Source: Winogradskyella sp. MH6
GTDB lineage: Bacteria > Bacteroidota > Bacteroidia > Flavobacteriales > Flavobacteriaceae
DNA length: 64,000 nt
NCBI RefSeq assembly: GCF_022810765.1
Contig: NZ_CP094494.1
Span: forward strand, 744,001 to 808,000
Reading direction: 5' to 3'
A program made the translations under genes and the position numbers. Shown in pieces: positions 8,205-17,539 of this stretch. The notes beneath the pieces are model-generated. The model saw nothing but the letters and a program-made list of their open reading frames with translations. It ran no database searches and was not told the DNA's origin. How positions within the stretch are numbered: position 1 is the stretch's first letter; each line of letters starts with the position of its first letter.

Positions 8205-8345
8205 TCCATTGATAGTGAGAGCCTACTTCTGAAAATCCCTGCGGATTTTCAGTTTGGTGTGTACTTGTAAAAGTTAGTGCTAACCCACGCAACTACTCAT
8301 AGCCGAGACCGTTGGACGCAATTCAAAATCCAAACAAGATTTTTA
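8205..8345. repeat. Cassette-like structured 3' flank of the CPBP gene
   Basis: About 140 bp, GC-richer than its surroundings, with a strong hairpin (8229-8252) and an end motif GAGACCGTT (8305-8313) that is repeated exactly before the CPBP gene (7424-7432). Bases after both copies are also alike (ACCTGCAA and GGACGCAA). GTTGGAC at 8311-8317 fits the GTTRRRY right-core pattern of integron attC sites, but no clean left core was found. Confidence 0.4.
8229..8252. terminator. Strong hairpin after the CPBP gene
   Basis: CTGAAAATCC (8229-8238) and GGATTTTCAG (8243-8252) form a perfect 10-bp stem with a 4-nt loop. It could end transcription of the CPBP gene, though there is no T-run directly after it, or be the folded arm of a recombination site. 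Confidence 0.4.
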
Positions 8346-8492
8346 GACCATTAAGGAGCTTTTGTTGTTTAAGACATGAAAATTCCCTCACTACAATCAG
8401 CACTTTACTCAACCAAAGGTATTAATAACTAAAGTGTATTTTATATCTTTAACCAAACGCTTTAGTTTAGAGGTAAACAAAACCTAGATTTT

Positions 8493-8909
8493 ATGAAAAC
8501 ACAAACATTAACACAGAGCAACACATTCAAAACTTTTGGTTTTGCAATGGTTTTAATGATGACATTATTTACGTTTAATACCGCTTTCGGTCAAACTAAA
8601 GAAGTTACACAAGAGCGTACCATAAAAGGTCTCGTATCTAACGAAGATGGTCCTTTACCTGGTGCTAACATTACATTAGATGGCACCAGAGTTGGCGCTG
8701 TAACAGATGATGAAGGTAAATTTACATTTCCGAAGAAATTAAAAACTGGTGATGTATTGGTCTTTAGCTATCTTGGTTACGAAACCCAAAAGGTATCTAT
8801 AACAGATAAAACAAGCTTTATTATTTTAGAGCTTACACCAGATATGGTAGAAATGATTGGCGCTGTAGACACCAACAAACCTTACAAGTCTAAACGCAAA
8901 AAGAATTAA
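8493..8909 (+). CDS. Secreted carboxypeptidase-regulatory-like (CarboxypepD_reg) domain protein
   Basis: 138 aa. Signal peptide at residues 1-34 (hydrophobic FGFAMVLMMTLFTFNTAFG before QTKEV). The rest is one CarboxypepD_reg-like domain: IKGLVSNEDGPLPGANITLD, then VTDDEGKFTFP and VLVFSYLGYETQKV, the same beta-sandwich that begins SusC proteins, but here alone with a basic C-terminal tail (KSKRKKN). Likely periplasmic or outer-membrane associated. It is 9 bp before the transglutaminase gene, so the two are probably co-transcribed. Confidence 0.85.
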   Translation: MKTQTLTQSNTFKTFGFAMVLMMTLFTFNTAFGQTKEVTQERTIKGLVSNEDGPLPGANITLDGTRVGAVTDDEGKFTFPKKLKTGDVLVFSYLGYETQKVSITDKTSFIILELTPDMVEMIGAVDTNKPYKSKRKKN

Positions 8910-8918
8910 GTGTAAGTT

Positions 8919-9941
8919 TTGCAAAAAACGTTTCTATTACTACTACTGCTTTTTTTAAGTTTATGTAGGCTTAATGCTCAAATCGCAGACTTTGACCATA
9001 TAGATTTTAAAAAAGCAGATAGTATTGCCTTATCATTAAAAGGTGAAAGCCTTACAAATCTACCTGAACTTTCTTTTAAACTCACCAATACACTAAACAC
9101 AGATGTAGAAAAGTTTAGAGCCATTTATAAGTGGGTTTGCGACAATATTGCTAACGACTACAATCTTTACCTACAAAACGACCGACAACGACAACGTTTT
9201 AAAGATGATAGCTTAAAGCTTGATACCTGGAGTACAAAATTTAGATCTAAGCTTTTTAGCAGGCTGCTTAAGAAAAAACGAACTATTTGCACAGGTTATG
9301 CCTATTTGGTAAAAACTTTAGCTGATTTTGCCAATCTAAAATGTGAGATAGTACAAGGTTTTGGTCGTGTAAGTACCACAAATATTGAAACTTTAGATTT
9401 ACCCAATCACTCATGGAATGCTGTAAAACTTAAGAGCAAATGGTATTTGTGTGATCCTACTTGGGCCAGTGGCATTCCAAACCCTAAGACCAACAGATTC
9501 TATTTTCATTATAACGATGGCTTCTTTTTAGCAAACCCAAAGCTGTTTGCCATAAATCATTTTCCTGTTGATAAACGTTGGTGGCTTTTAGATGATGATG
9601 AGATTCCTACATTTGATACTTTTTTAAAAGCGCCAGTATTGTATGGTAATGCCTATAAAAATCTAGAGCTGCACAATGCTCCTCAACAAATGCATCATAC
9701 TATAAAGCCTCATCAAAAAGTGGTATTCAAGTATGAATTAAAAAACAACACAAAGCCAAAAAATGTAAAACTTGGTTTTGACAATGGTTTTAGTACCTGG
9801 AAAGACCAACCTACTTCAATTTCTATTAAGGATAAATCTCTAGAGCTGGAACATCAGTTTAACCAAACTGGTTTTTATGATGTGCATCTGTATATCGATG
9901 ATGATTTAATATCAACTTACACTGTTGACGTTAAAAAATAG
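8919..9941 (+). CDS. Secreted transglutaminase-like domain protein
   Basis: 340 aa from a TTG start at 8919; this start gives a complete signal peptide (KTFLLLLLLFLSLCRLNAQ). The transglutaminase/cysteine-protease core has the triad Cys in RTICTGYAYLVKTL, His in PNHSWNAVKL and Asp in WYLCDPTWASG. The C-terminal third is a beta-rich domain, possibly Ig-like. Bacterial members of this kind are usually thought to act as proteases or in cell-surface crosslinking; the substrate is unknown. Follows the CarboxypepD_reg gene closely. Confidence 0.85.
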   Translation: MQKTFLLLLLLFLSLCRLNAQIADFDHIDFKKADSIALSLKGESLTNLPELSFKLTNTLNTDVEKFRAIYKWVCDNIANDYNLYLQNDRQRQRFKDDSLKLDTWSTKFRSKLFSRLLKKKRTICTGYAYLVKTLADFANLKCEIVQGFGRVSTTNIETLDLPNHSWNAVKLKSKWYLCDPTWASGIPNPKTNRFYFHYNDGFFLANPKLFAINHFPVDKRWWLLDDDEIPTFDTFLKAPVLYGNAYKNLELHNAPQQMHHTIKPHQKVVFKYELKNNTKPKNVKLGFDNGFSTWKDQPTSISIKDKSLELEHQFNQTGFYDVHLYIDDDLISTYTVDVKK

Positions 9942-10066
9942 ACTTGCACTTCTATAAATTAACAATAATAAATTAGTGTTAAGCTTTTTCCTTTCAACTT
10001 CACTTTCACTAAATTCGTTATTTAGACACGATTAATAAGTGTCGTTAACATACAGAAAAGGCAAGA

Positions 10067-10861
10067 ATGGATAAGAAGTTATTAATGGTAATAAATGAGC
10101 AGAAATCTGCTATTAAAGTACCTATGATTTTAAAAGAGGAATCTCAACGTTTTACCAAATTACTCTTTAAAGCTTTTTTTGATAGTGACACTAATACCGA
10201 AGAGGCATTTATTGTTTTAGAACCTCTGTTTATATCTTTAAGAGATATTGCCTGCCCAAAAACCAAAGGTAAACCTTGCAAACGTTGGACTGACTTTTTA
10301 ACAAACATTCCAGATTTGTATTGCAGTTTAAAAAAAGATGCTGAAGCTATTCTTAATAACGATCCTGCTGCAAAATCGCTCGAGGAAATCTATATGGCTT
10401 ATCCTGGTTTTTTTGCTATTTCAATCTATAGAATGGCAAGGATTTTCCACAACTTAAAGCTTCCTATAATTCCTAGGTTAATGACTGAATATGCACATCA
10501 AATAACAGGTATAGACATTCATCCTGGAGCAACTATAGGTAGTTCCTTTTTTATAGATCATGGTACAGGTGTTGTAATTGGTGAAACCACAGAAATACAC
10601 GATAATGTAAAGATATATCAAGGTGTTACATTAGGTGCATTAATCGTAAGGAAACAAGATCAGTTTACGAAACGTCACCCAACAATAAAAAATAATGTAA
10701 CGATTTACGCTAATGCAACAATCCTTGGTGGAGATACTGTTATTGGCGAAAATAGTATTATTGGTGGCAACACTTGGTTAACAACCTCAGTACCAAAAAA
10801 CTCCACAGTAATCCACAATCATAAAGTTGAAATTTACTCTAAAAAAACACAGGCTAAATGA
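10067..10861 (+). CDS. cysE: Serine O-acetyltransferase
   Basis: 264 aa. N-terminal helical domain, then the left-handed beta-helix of hexapeptide repeats: [58 protein letters not shown]. The His in [11 protein letters not shown] and the Asp/His pair in GIDIHPGA are active-site residues of the family. It makes O-acetylserine from serine and acetyl-CoA for cysteine synthesis. Its stop codon overlaps the start of cysM (ATGA), so the two are a translationally coupled pair. A GACAC/GTGTC inverted repeat (10025-10043) lies upstream. Confidence 0.92.
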   Translation: MDKKLLMVINEQKSAIKVPMILKEESQRFTKLLFKAFFDSDTNTEEAFIVLEPLFISLRDIACPKTKGKPCKRWTDFLTNIPDLYCSLKKDAEAILNNDPAAKSLEEIYMAYPGFFAISIYRMARIFHNLKLPIIPRLMTEYAHQITGIDIHPGATIGSSFFIDHGTGVVIGETTEIHDNVKIYQGVTLGALIVRKQDQFTKRHPTIKNNVTIYANATILGGDTVIGENSIIGGNTWLTTSVPKNSTVIHNHKVEIYSKKTQAK

Positions 10862-11736
10862 ACAAGACGTTAATTGATAGAATAGGAAATACTCCTCTTG
10901 TAAAATCGATAGCTTTAAACACTAATCCTAATGTGAGTCTTTATTTTAAGCTAGAAGGTAATAATCCTGGTGGCAGTGTTAAAGATAGAGCTGCCCACAA
11001 CATGATTAAAAGTGCCTTGGAAGCTAAGCGAATAAACAAATCTTCAAAATTAATTGAAGCCACAAGTGGAAATACTGGTATTGCCCTTGCTATGATTGCT
11101 GCTATCTACGGATTAGATATAGAACTTGTTATGCCAGAGACAGCAACAAAGGAACGTGTGCAAACTATGAAAGCTTATGGCGCTAAAGTAACTCTACATC
11201 CTGATGGTATAGAAGGCGCTCGTGATTATGCCATAGACAAGGTTAAAAACGAAGGCTACTTTTCATTTAATCAGTTTGAAAATAATGATAATTGGAGGGC
11301 GCATTATAAATCTACTGGTCCAGAAATTTGGAGAGATACTGAAGGTGCTGTGACGCATTTTGTTTCTGCCATGGGAACCACTGGTACAATTATGGGCACT
11401 TCAACATATTTAAAGGAACAAAACAAAGGTGTTGAGATTGTTGGTGTGCAACCTACAGACGACTCTAAAATACCTGGTATTAGAAAATGGCCAGAAGCTT
11501 ATTTACCTAAAATTTTTGATGCTTCTAAAGTAGATCGTGTTATAGAAGTTAGCCAAGAAGAAGCTATTGCTATGACTCGTAGACTGGCAAAAGAAGAAGG
11601 TCTTTTAGCTGGTATGAGTAGCGGAGGTGCTACAACTGCCGCTTTAAAACTTGCTAACGAGTTAGAAAGCGGTGTTATAGTTAGTATTATCTGTGATCGT
11701 GGAGATCGGTATTTGTCTTCAGATTTATTTGGCTAA
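10858..11736 (+). CDS. cysM: Cysteine synthase B (O-acetylserine sulfhydrylase)
   Basis: 292 aa, PLP-dependent fold II. Lys42 in [14 protein letters not shown] is the PLP lysine; [13 protein letters not shown] is the substrate loop; [13 protein letters not shown] binds the PLP phosphate; [13 protein letters not shown] near the C-terminus contains the Ser that contacts the PLP ring nitrogen. The length and KDRAA rather than KDRxA of longer CysK suggest CysM. It uses the O-acetylserine made by CysE, whose gene overlaps this one by 4 bp. Confidence 0.92.
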   Translation: MNKTLIDRIGNTPLVKSIALNTNPNVSLYFKLEGNNPGGSVKDRAAHNMIKSALEAKRINKSSKLIEATSGNTGIALAMIAAIYGLDIELVMPETATKERVQTMKAYGAKVTLHPDGIEGARDYAIDKVKNEGYFSFNQFENNDNWRAHYKSTGPEIWRDTEGAVTHFVSAMGTTGTIMGTSTYLKEQNKGVEIVGVQPTDDSKIPGIRKWPEAYLPKIFDASKVDRVIEVSQEEAIAMTRRLAKEEGLLAGMSSGGATTAALKLANELESGVIVSIICDRGDRYLSSDLFG

Positions 11737-11738
11737 GA

Positions 11739-12578
11739 TTACAACATCTTCAAGGTATTAACCTCTTGTTCTGTAAGATGTTTCCAATGTCCTCTAGGAA
11801 TATCTTTTTTGGTTAAGTGACCAATAGCTACACAATCTATTTTTACCAAATCGTATTTCAACGTATCAAATATGGTACGTAATATGGTATTCCCAGTGTT
11901 TTTGATTTTTATGCCTACTTTATTTTTAGACTCTCCTTCGACATAGCTTATATCTTCAACAGTAATTAAATTACCATCTACATTAAAGCCTTCTTTTATC
12001 TTTTTTAAGTCTTCAAACTTTAAGTTTTTATCTAACTCTACCTGAAACAATCGTGCTACACCATTTTTAGAATTGGTAAATTTTTGCACTACGTTGTCAT
12101 CATTAGTAAATAACAAAAGTCCAAGCGAATTTCTACCCAAACGACCTATTGGTCTAATATTAGCACTGGTTGCATTGGCTACTAAATCCATTACCGTTCT
12201 ACCCTTACCTTCTGCTGTAGTTGTTGCAAACCCTTTTGGCTTATTTAGTAACACATATACCTTAGGTTCTGGCGCAATACGCTGACCATCAAAACGCACA
12301 TCGTCTGTACGCTTTACTTTGTAACCCATTTCGGTTACGACCTTTCCGTTAACAGTTACTAAGCCAATGGCTATGTTTTCGTCAGCTTCACGACGCGAAC
12401 ACATGCCAGAATTGGCAATATATTTATTTAGGCGAATTTCATCTGGATTAGATGTCGCTTTTGGTTTTGGTTTCTTTTTGAAAGGAGCATTACCTCTCGC
12501 AAAACTTTTAGATTTGCTGTTAGCTTGTCCTCTTCCTGAAGTTTTTCCTTTTCCTTTGCTATCTTGATGTCTGCTCAT
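11739..12578 (-). CDS. RluB/RsuA-type pseudouridine synthase homologue lacking the catalytic Asp
   Basis: 279 aa. A basic Lys/Ser/Gly-rich N-terminal tail (1-48), an S4 RNA-binding domain (IRLNKYIANSGMCSRREADE), then the pseudouridine-synthase fold (VYVLLNKPKGFATTTAEGK). The catalytic motif GRLD is here GRLGRNSLGLLLFTND: Gly replaces the nucleophilic Asp. The later RxVRRxF motif is also altered (NTILRTIFDTLKYDLVKID). It may bind rRNA without modifying it. It converges with cysM with only 2 bp between stop codons. Confidence 0.85.
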   Translation of the reverse strand: MSRHQDSKGKGKTSGRGQANSKSKSFARGNAPFKKKPKPKATSNPDEIRLNKYIANSGMCSRREADENIAIGLVTVNGKVVTEMGYKVKRTDDVRFDGQRIAPEPKVYVLLNKPKGFATTTAEGKGRTVMDLVANATSANIRPIGRLGRNSLGLLLFTNDDNVVQKFTNSKNGVARLFQVELDKNLKFEDLKKIKEGFNVDGNLITVEDISYVEGESKNKVGIKIKNTGNTILRTIFDTLKYDLVKIDCVAIGHLTKKDIPRGHWKHLTEQEVNTLKML

Positions 12579-12659
12579 ATTTAAATTTTTGGCAAAGGTA
12601 TAATATTAGTTAATACCAACGACTTTATTTTTTGGTTGTTTGTTCTTACAACAAAAACA

Positions 12660-13562
12660 TTACAAGCGATTTAAAACCACTGAAACATCTATGAGTAAAA
12701 TAGAAAACACTCCTGCTACTATGATGAATTTTAAAATGTTATGAAGAATGAGGTAATGCGTTTTTTTGTTCGATTTCCATAGGATTAACAAGAAAAGTAA
12801 AAGCAACACTATACTTAAATAAAAGAAATAGTACATATACCCTATTTTAAAAAACAAAATTAGTGCTATTGCCGAACCTATTGTTAGTAATGCTAAAACC
12901 GTTAACATTACCTTAGAAGTTCGCTCTCCATAAACTACAGGAACTGTTTTATAATCTAATGCTAAATCTCCTTTAATATTCTCTAAGTCTTTGCTAAACT
13001 CTCGCATAGATACCAACAAGAACAAAAAGATGGCATGGGCAAAAATGACCAATTCAAAATTTCGATAATAAATAAATATGGCAAAAAACGGAGTTACGGC
13101 AAGTATAGCAGACACCAAATTACCAATAACTGGTTGCTTCTTTAATTTATGCGAATAGAACCATATAGCGAAAATGTAGAGCGCAAAAAATATAACAGCT
13201 CTAAAGGACACATAACTTGCAAAGACAACTGCTAAAAAATTCAACACAAAGTAAAATGACAACTTTGTATTTTGACTTACCAAACGGTCTAACATAGTTT
13301 TTCTTGGCCTATTAATTAAGTCTTTTTCGGAATCGTAAAAGTTATTGATAATATAACCTGCGGCTATTGTTGCAGATGATGCTAATACCAACATAAGCAA
13401 ATTAACATCAAACAATACTTCTTTTAAAGGCTTATCGTGTGCAAAAATGTAGATAGATGCTAGATATTGAGCAATGACTACAACCAAGATATTGTAACCA
13501 CGCACCACCGAAAACAGGCTGAAGAATTTTAACAGAATATGTTTCTGCCTTCTTGTTAGCAT
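12660..13562 (-). CDS. UbiA-family prenyltransferase (GGGP geranylgeranyltransferase-like)
   Basis: 300 aa from the ATG at 13562 (MLTRRQKHILLK). A GTG at 13586 would add eight residues but lies inside a terminator stem. About eight or nine membrane helices. First Asp-rich motif NNFYDSEKDLINRPRKTM and second motif DLENIKGDLALDYKTVP are those of UbiA enzymes, which attach isoprenoid diphosphates to acceptors. Flavobacterial members are commonly named geranylgeranylglycerol-phosphate geranylgeranyltransferase. It follows two mevalonate-pathway genes that make its isoprenoid donor. Confidence 0.82.
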   Translation of the reverse strand: MLTRRQKHILLKFFSLFSVVRGYNILVVVIAQYLASIYIFAHDKPLKEVLFDVNLLMLVLASSATIAAGYIINNFYDSEKDLINRPRKTMLDRLVSQNTKLSFYFVLNFLAVVFASYVSFRAVIFFALYIFAIWFYSHKLKKQPVIGNLVSAILAVTPFFAIFIYYRNFELVIFAHAIFLFLLVSMREFSKDLENIKGDLALDYKTVPVVYGERTSKVMLTVLALLTIGSAIALILFFKIGYMYYFFYLSIVLLLLFLLILWKSNKKTHYLILHNILKFIIVAGVFSILLIDVSVVLNRL

Positions 13563-13577
13563 ATATTTAGAATTAAA

Positions 13578-13610
13578 AAACCTCACAAATTACTAGAATC
13601 TGTGAGGTTT
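13578..13610 (-). terminator. Rho-independent terminator between mevalonate kinase and UbiA genes
   Basis: AAACCTCACA (13578-13587) pairs with TGTGAGGTTT (13601-13610), a 10-bp stem with a 13-nt loop. On the minus strand it is followed by a T-run (complement of AAAAAA, 13575-13580). It would end or attenuate the mevalonate operon before the UbiA gene. Confidence 0.75.
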
Positions 13611-13629
13611 AAATGTAATATTTTTAGTT

Positions 13630-14559
13630 CTAAAAGTTGTAAACAACTTCTAATTTCTGACCTTTTAGAGCTGCTTTAGCTCTTTCTATATCTTCGGTAA
13701 AGCCTAAGATATAGCCACCTCCACCAGAACCACAAAGCTTAAGGTAGTAGTCATTAGTTTCAATACCTTTTTTCCATAATTCATGGAATTGATTTGGTAT
13801 CATAGGTTTAAAGTTATTTAATACAATCTTAGATAGCTGCTTTGTATTTCTAAACAGAGATTTAATATCACCTTTTAGGAAATCATCTACACAAGCATCG
13901 GTATGTTTAATAAACTGCTCTTTTAGCATACTACGGAATCCTTCATTCTTCATGTTTTCCATAAAAATACTAACCATTGGTGCAGTTTCGCCAACAATAC
14001 CACTATCTAATAAAAATACAGCTCCTTTACCTTCTGTACTTTGAGATGGTATGCCTGTAGCCTCAATATTATCTTTAGAGTTAATTAATATTGGTAAACT
14101 TAAGTAACTATTTAAAGGATCTAACCCAGAAGATTTACCATGAAAGAACGATTCCATTTCAGAGAAAATAGCTTTAAGCTTTAATAGCTTTTCGCGCGTT
14201 AAATTTTCTAAAACTGTAATCTTTTCTTTAGCATACTTATCATAAATTGCCGCAACCAATGCTCCACTACTTCCTACACCATACCCTTGCGGTATAGACG
14301 AATCGAAGTACATACCAGCTTCAATATCTTCCTTAAGTTTATCTATATCAAAAGACACTAAATCTTTGTCTAAACTTTCTAAATAAGACGCAAAACGTTT
14401 TAAACTTTCGTTAGATTTTAAAGCCTCTTCAGAGGGATTTTCATCAACCTTTAAAGCTCCGTTGTAAAAATTATAAGGAATAGATAAACCCTTAGAATCT
14501 TTAATGATTCCGTACTCACCAAAGAGTAGAATTTTTGAGTAGAAAAGAGGTCCTTTCAT
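13630..14559 (-). CDS. GHMP kinase, probable mevalonate kinase
   Basis: 309 aa from the ATG at 14559 (MKGPLFYSKILLFGEYG); a TTG 15 bases upstream is less likely. GHMP motifs: LLFGEYGII (motif 1), PQGYGVGSSGALVAAIYDKY (ATP-binding motif 2, about residue 96) and KLCGSGGGGYILGF (motif 3, near the C-terminus). It would phosphorylate mevalonate with ATP. It is next to diphosphomevalonate decarboxylase and shares its direction, so a mevalonate-pathway role is well supported, although phosphomevalonate kinase is not excluded. Confidence 0.85.
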   Translation of the reverse strand: MKGPLFYSKILLFGEYGIIKDSKGLSIPYNFYNGALKVDENPSEEALKSNESLKRFASYLESLDKDLVSFDIDKLKEDIEAGMYFDSSIPQGYGVGSSGALVAAIYDKYAKEKITVLENLTREKLLKLKAIFSEMESFFHGKSSGLDPLNSYLSLPILINSKDNIEATGIPSQSTEGKGAVFLLDSGIVGETAPMVSIFMENMKNEGFRSMLKEQFIKHTDACVDDFLKGDIKSLFRNTKQLSKIVLNNFKPMIPNQFHELWKKGIETNDYYLKLCGSGGGGYILGFTEDIERAKAALKGQKLEVVYNF

Positions 14560-14636
14560 ATTGGTATTAAACAATTTCTTTTAACAAATATACGGATTAA
14601 TCTGCTATATGGTTTGCATTCAAGACCTAAGCCATG

Positions 14637-15716
14637 TTATTTTTCAATTAATTGTGCACCTTTACCTGTAAAATCAGTGATAAAATGACCATTTTGGCAG
14701 TACTCAGCTAATTTATCATTTATAAACTTTAGCACACTTTCTTTTTCATTTTCAGGATATAACATATGTACATTTGCGCCTGCATCTAAAGTAAAACACA
14801 CATTAGAATTATTCTCGGCTCTATACTTCCAGATTTTATTGATTATTTCTAAAGTATTGGGCTTCATTAAAATGAAATAAGGCATACTCGTCATCATCAT
14901 AGCATGAAGCGTTAATGCTTCACTTTCAACAATTTTTATAAAGTTTTGTAAATCACCAGATGCTAAAATTTTTTTGAGTTTTGCTAAATTATCATGAGCC
15001 TGAGCAAAACGTTGTTCAGCAAAAGGATGACCAAACATTAGTTTATGACCAACTGTACTGCTCACCTGCTTTTCGCCTTTATCTACTAAAAGGATGGTAT
15101 CTTGATAATTTTTGAAATTAGGATGTACTTCGCCATCAAATTTAATTCCGTACAAATCTGAACTTTCTGTGCTTTCATTTTGTCCCCAAACTACCAACTC
15201 ACCTTCAATGCTTCTACAGGCACTACCAGAGCCTAACCTGGCTAAGAAGGACGCTTTTTTATTGAAATATTCTGAAGTGTAATCAGCACCTATATCTACC
15301 TCAACACTCATTAAACACAATGCCAAAGCACTCATACCTGATGCCGAAGAGGCAATACCTGAACTGTGTGGAAAGGTATTAGAGGTTTCAATCTTAAAAT
15401 GATAATCTCTTAAAAATGGCACGTATTCTTCAATACGCTCAAAAAAGGTTAGGATTTTTGGTTTGAAGGCTTCGTTTTGTTCTCCTTCAAAATATACATC
15501 AAAACTAAATCCTTTACTTTCTTTTTTAGTGTACGTAAGCTGCGTAATAGTCTTGCAATTAGAAAGCGTAAAGCTTATTGAAGGGTTTTCTGGAATTTGA
15601 TTTTCCTTTTTTCCCCAATATTTTACCAATGCAATATTACTTGGAGACTCCCATTTCACTGAGCCACTTTCTACATTAGAGTTGTAATTTTTAAGAATAA
15701 AATCTTCGGCTATCAT
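14637..15716 (-). CDS. mvaD: Diphosphomevalonate decarboxylase
   Basis: 359 aa. WESPSNIALVKYWGKKENQI near the N-terminus and ENPSISFTL are substrate-binding hallmarks; FPHSSGIASSASGMSALAL is the GHMP ATP-binding loop; FLARLGSGSACRS and the C-terminal FTLDAGANVHMLYP carry conserved catalytic and phosphate-contacting residues including the Asp. It converts mevalonate diphosphate to isopentenyl diphosphate with ATP. It is followed by the GHMP kinase gene and preceded, 3 bp away, by a DUF1697 gene. Confidence 0.92.
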   Translation of the reverse strand: MIAEDFILKNYNSNVESGSVKWESPSNIALVKYWGKKENQIPENPSISFTLSNCKTITQLTYTKKESKGFSFDVYFEGEQNEAFKPKILTFFERIEEYVPFLRDYHFKIETSNTFPHSSGIASSASGMSALALCLMSVEVDIGADYTSEYFNKKASFLARLGSGSACRSIEGELVVWGQNESTESSDLYGIKFDGEVHPNFKNYQDTILLVDKGEKQVSSTVGHKLMFGHPFAEQRFAQAHDNLAKLKKILASGDLQNFIKIVESEALTLHAMMMTSMPYFILMKPNTLEIINKIWKYRAENNSNVCFTLDAGANVHMLYPENEKESVLKFINDKLAEYCQNGHFITDFTGKGAQLIEK

Positions 15717-15719
15717 AAT

Positions 15720-16256
15720 CTAATTTTCTGCCGACAAAGATAGTAACTTTAGCATTGTTTTATAGTTTCTTGCCGTGGCATTAACCTTAAGTTTTCTTTC
15801 AAAATAATTAAGGCTAAATTTTGCATTGCCATAACCCTTGTTTGAATAGAAATAAAGACAATCATTTGTGATATGATACTCCTCATTTTCATAGGTTTTC
15901 TCATAAGCTTCCTGAACCAAATCCTTATCTGGACTATGAGATAATATGGCAAAATAGCTGTTGATTTTTTTGTCTTCGGAAAACGGACAATTATCAAATA
16001 TTTTTTGCAGCTGTTGTCTTGTTCTTACCATCACAGATACATCAAATCCAAAATGATCAGCAATGGACTTTTGAATTGAATTTTCTATCTCTTGTACATT
16101 AGTTTCTGCAACTTTAAATATCACATTACCGCTTTGGATATAAGTTTTTACATTAGAAAATCCAATCTTAGTTAACAAGTCTCTTAACTCTGCCATTGGC
16201 ACCTTTCTGTGTCCGCCAACATTAATTCCTCTTAGTAAAGCTATGTATGTTTTCAT
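15720..16256 (-). CDS. DUF1697 domain-containing protein
   Basis: 178 aa, cytoplasmic. The DUF1697 signature is clear at the N-terminus: YIALLRGINVGGHRKVPMAE, then LTKIGFSNVKTYIQSGNVIF. No catalytic function is established for the family. Its start overlaps the stop of the upstream flavoprotein gene by 4 bp (ATGA) and its stop is 3 bp before mvaD, so it is inside a tight operon with no obvious functional link. Confidence 0.88.
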   Translation of the reverse strand: MKTYIALLRGINVGGHRKVPMAELRDLLTKIGFSNVKTYIQSGNVIFKVAETNVQEIENSIQKSIADHFGFDVSVMVRTRQQLQKIFDNCPFSEDKKINSYFAILSHSPDKDLVQEAYEKTYENEEYHITNDCLYFYSNKGYGNAKFSLNYFERKLKVNATARNYKTMLKLLSLSAEN

Positions 16257-17470
16257 TTACCAGCAATTGATTGAGAAACTATATAAGCTCCGGTCCAAGC
16301 ATTCTGAAAATTAAAACCACCTGTTACTGCATCTACATTAATAACCTCACCTGCAAAATATAAGTTTGGAACTAACTTACTTTCAAAGGTTTTAAAGTTT
16401 ACTTCCTTTAAATCTACTCCTCCTGCTGTAACAAACTCTTCTTTAAAGGTGCTCTTGCCTGTTACCTGAAAAACCGCCTGTGTTAACTGCTCTGCTAAAG
16501 CAGTCAGTTGCTCTTTATTAAGATCTGCCCAACGTTCATTCTCTGAAATATTTGAAGCTAAGACTAATTTCCTCCACAATCGCTTTGGCAAATCGAACTG
16601 TGCAGTACCATAAATCTGTTTCTTGGCTAAATCTTGTTTTAAATCTTTTAATTGATCTAGACAATCTTCAAAATCTTGTTTTATAAAGTTAATTTCAATC
16701 TTAAAATTATAATTAAGCTTTGCTAACTCTACTGCACCATAAGCCGATAATTTTAAAATCGCTGGCGCACTCATACCTACATGAGTTATAAGCAAAGGAC
16801 CTTCAGAAAAAAGATCTGTATTTAAAACTTTTACTTCTACATTTTGCGCTACAACTCCTGGTATATCTTTTATGCGCTTATCTTTTATATCAAAAGTAAA
16901 TAACGAAGGGACTGGCGGAATTATAGAATGTCCTAAATCCTCTAAAAGATTCCAGACTTTAGGGTTGCTTCCTGTGGCCAAAACTATTTTTTTTGCTTCA
17001 ATATCTCCTTGTGATGTATTAACTGTAAATCCATTATCAGTAGGTTTTATTGATTTTACAGAATGGTTATACAACACCTCAACCTTATGCTTTTTAGCTT
17101 CAAACAAAAAGCAATCTATGATAGTCTGAGACGAATTTGAGACTGGAAACATCCTACCATCTTCTTCTATCTTTAATTCTACTCCACGCTCTTCAAACCA
17201 TGCAATAGTATCTCCTGTCATAAAGGTATGAAAAGGTCCAAGCAACTCCTTTTCACCTCTTGGATAATTTTGCACCAATTCTGAAGGTATAAACTCTGCA
17301 TGTGTAACGTTGCAACGTCCACCACCAGAAATTTTCACCTTTTGCAAACCTTCTTTACCGCGTTCTAAAATGGCAACTGATAATTCAGGATGCTTTTCCG
17401 ATATGTTTATTGCAGCAAAAAATCCAGCTGCACCTCCACCAATAACAATTATGTCTTTTTGTGCGTTCAA
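16253..17470 (-). CDS. NAD(P)/FAD-dependent oxidoreductase, YhiN/HI0933 family
   Basis: 405 aa. FAD-binding Rossmann motif IVIGGGAAGFFAAINI at residues 9-24; family signature KISGGGRCNVTHAEF (about 46-60); second dinucleotide site IVLATGSNPK; C-terminal FAGEVINVDAVTGGFNFQNA, which closes the FAD site. The family (HI0933, BaiN-like) contains flavoproteins of mostly unknown substrate. No signal peptide. First gene of the compact operon leading to the mevalonate genes. Confidence 0.88.
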   Translation of the reverse strand: MNAQKDIIVIGGGAAGFFAAINISEKHPELSVAILERGKEGLQKVKISGGGRCNVTHAEFIPSELVQNYPRGEKELLGPFHTFMTGDTIAWFEERGVELKIEEDGRMFPVSNSSQTIIDCFLFEAKKHKVEVLYNHSVKSIKPTDNGFTVNTSQGDIEAKKIVLATGSNPKVWNLLEDLGHSIIPPVPSLFTFDIKDKRIKDIPGVVAQNVEVKVLNTDLFSEGPLLITHVGMSAPAILKLSAYGAVELAKLNYNFKIEINFIKQDFEDCLDQLKDLKQDLAKKQIYGTAQFDLPKRLWRKLVLASNISENERWADLNKEQLTALAEQLTQAVFQVTGKSTFKEEFVTAGGVDLKEVNFKTFESKLVPNLYFAGEVINVDAVTGGFNFQNAWTGAYIVSQSIAGK

Positions 17471-17539
17471 AATGATGATTTAAGAAGATTTTATGAGTAA
17501 ATCTTTGTTAAAACTAACTTCTATAGTTATTCTTAACCT

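Noticed and set aside
8205..8345. Canonical integron attC site
   Set aside because: A GTTRRRY-like right core is present but no matching RYYYAAC left core and no integrase gene are visible; kept only as cassette-like.
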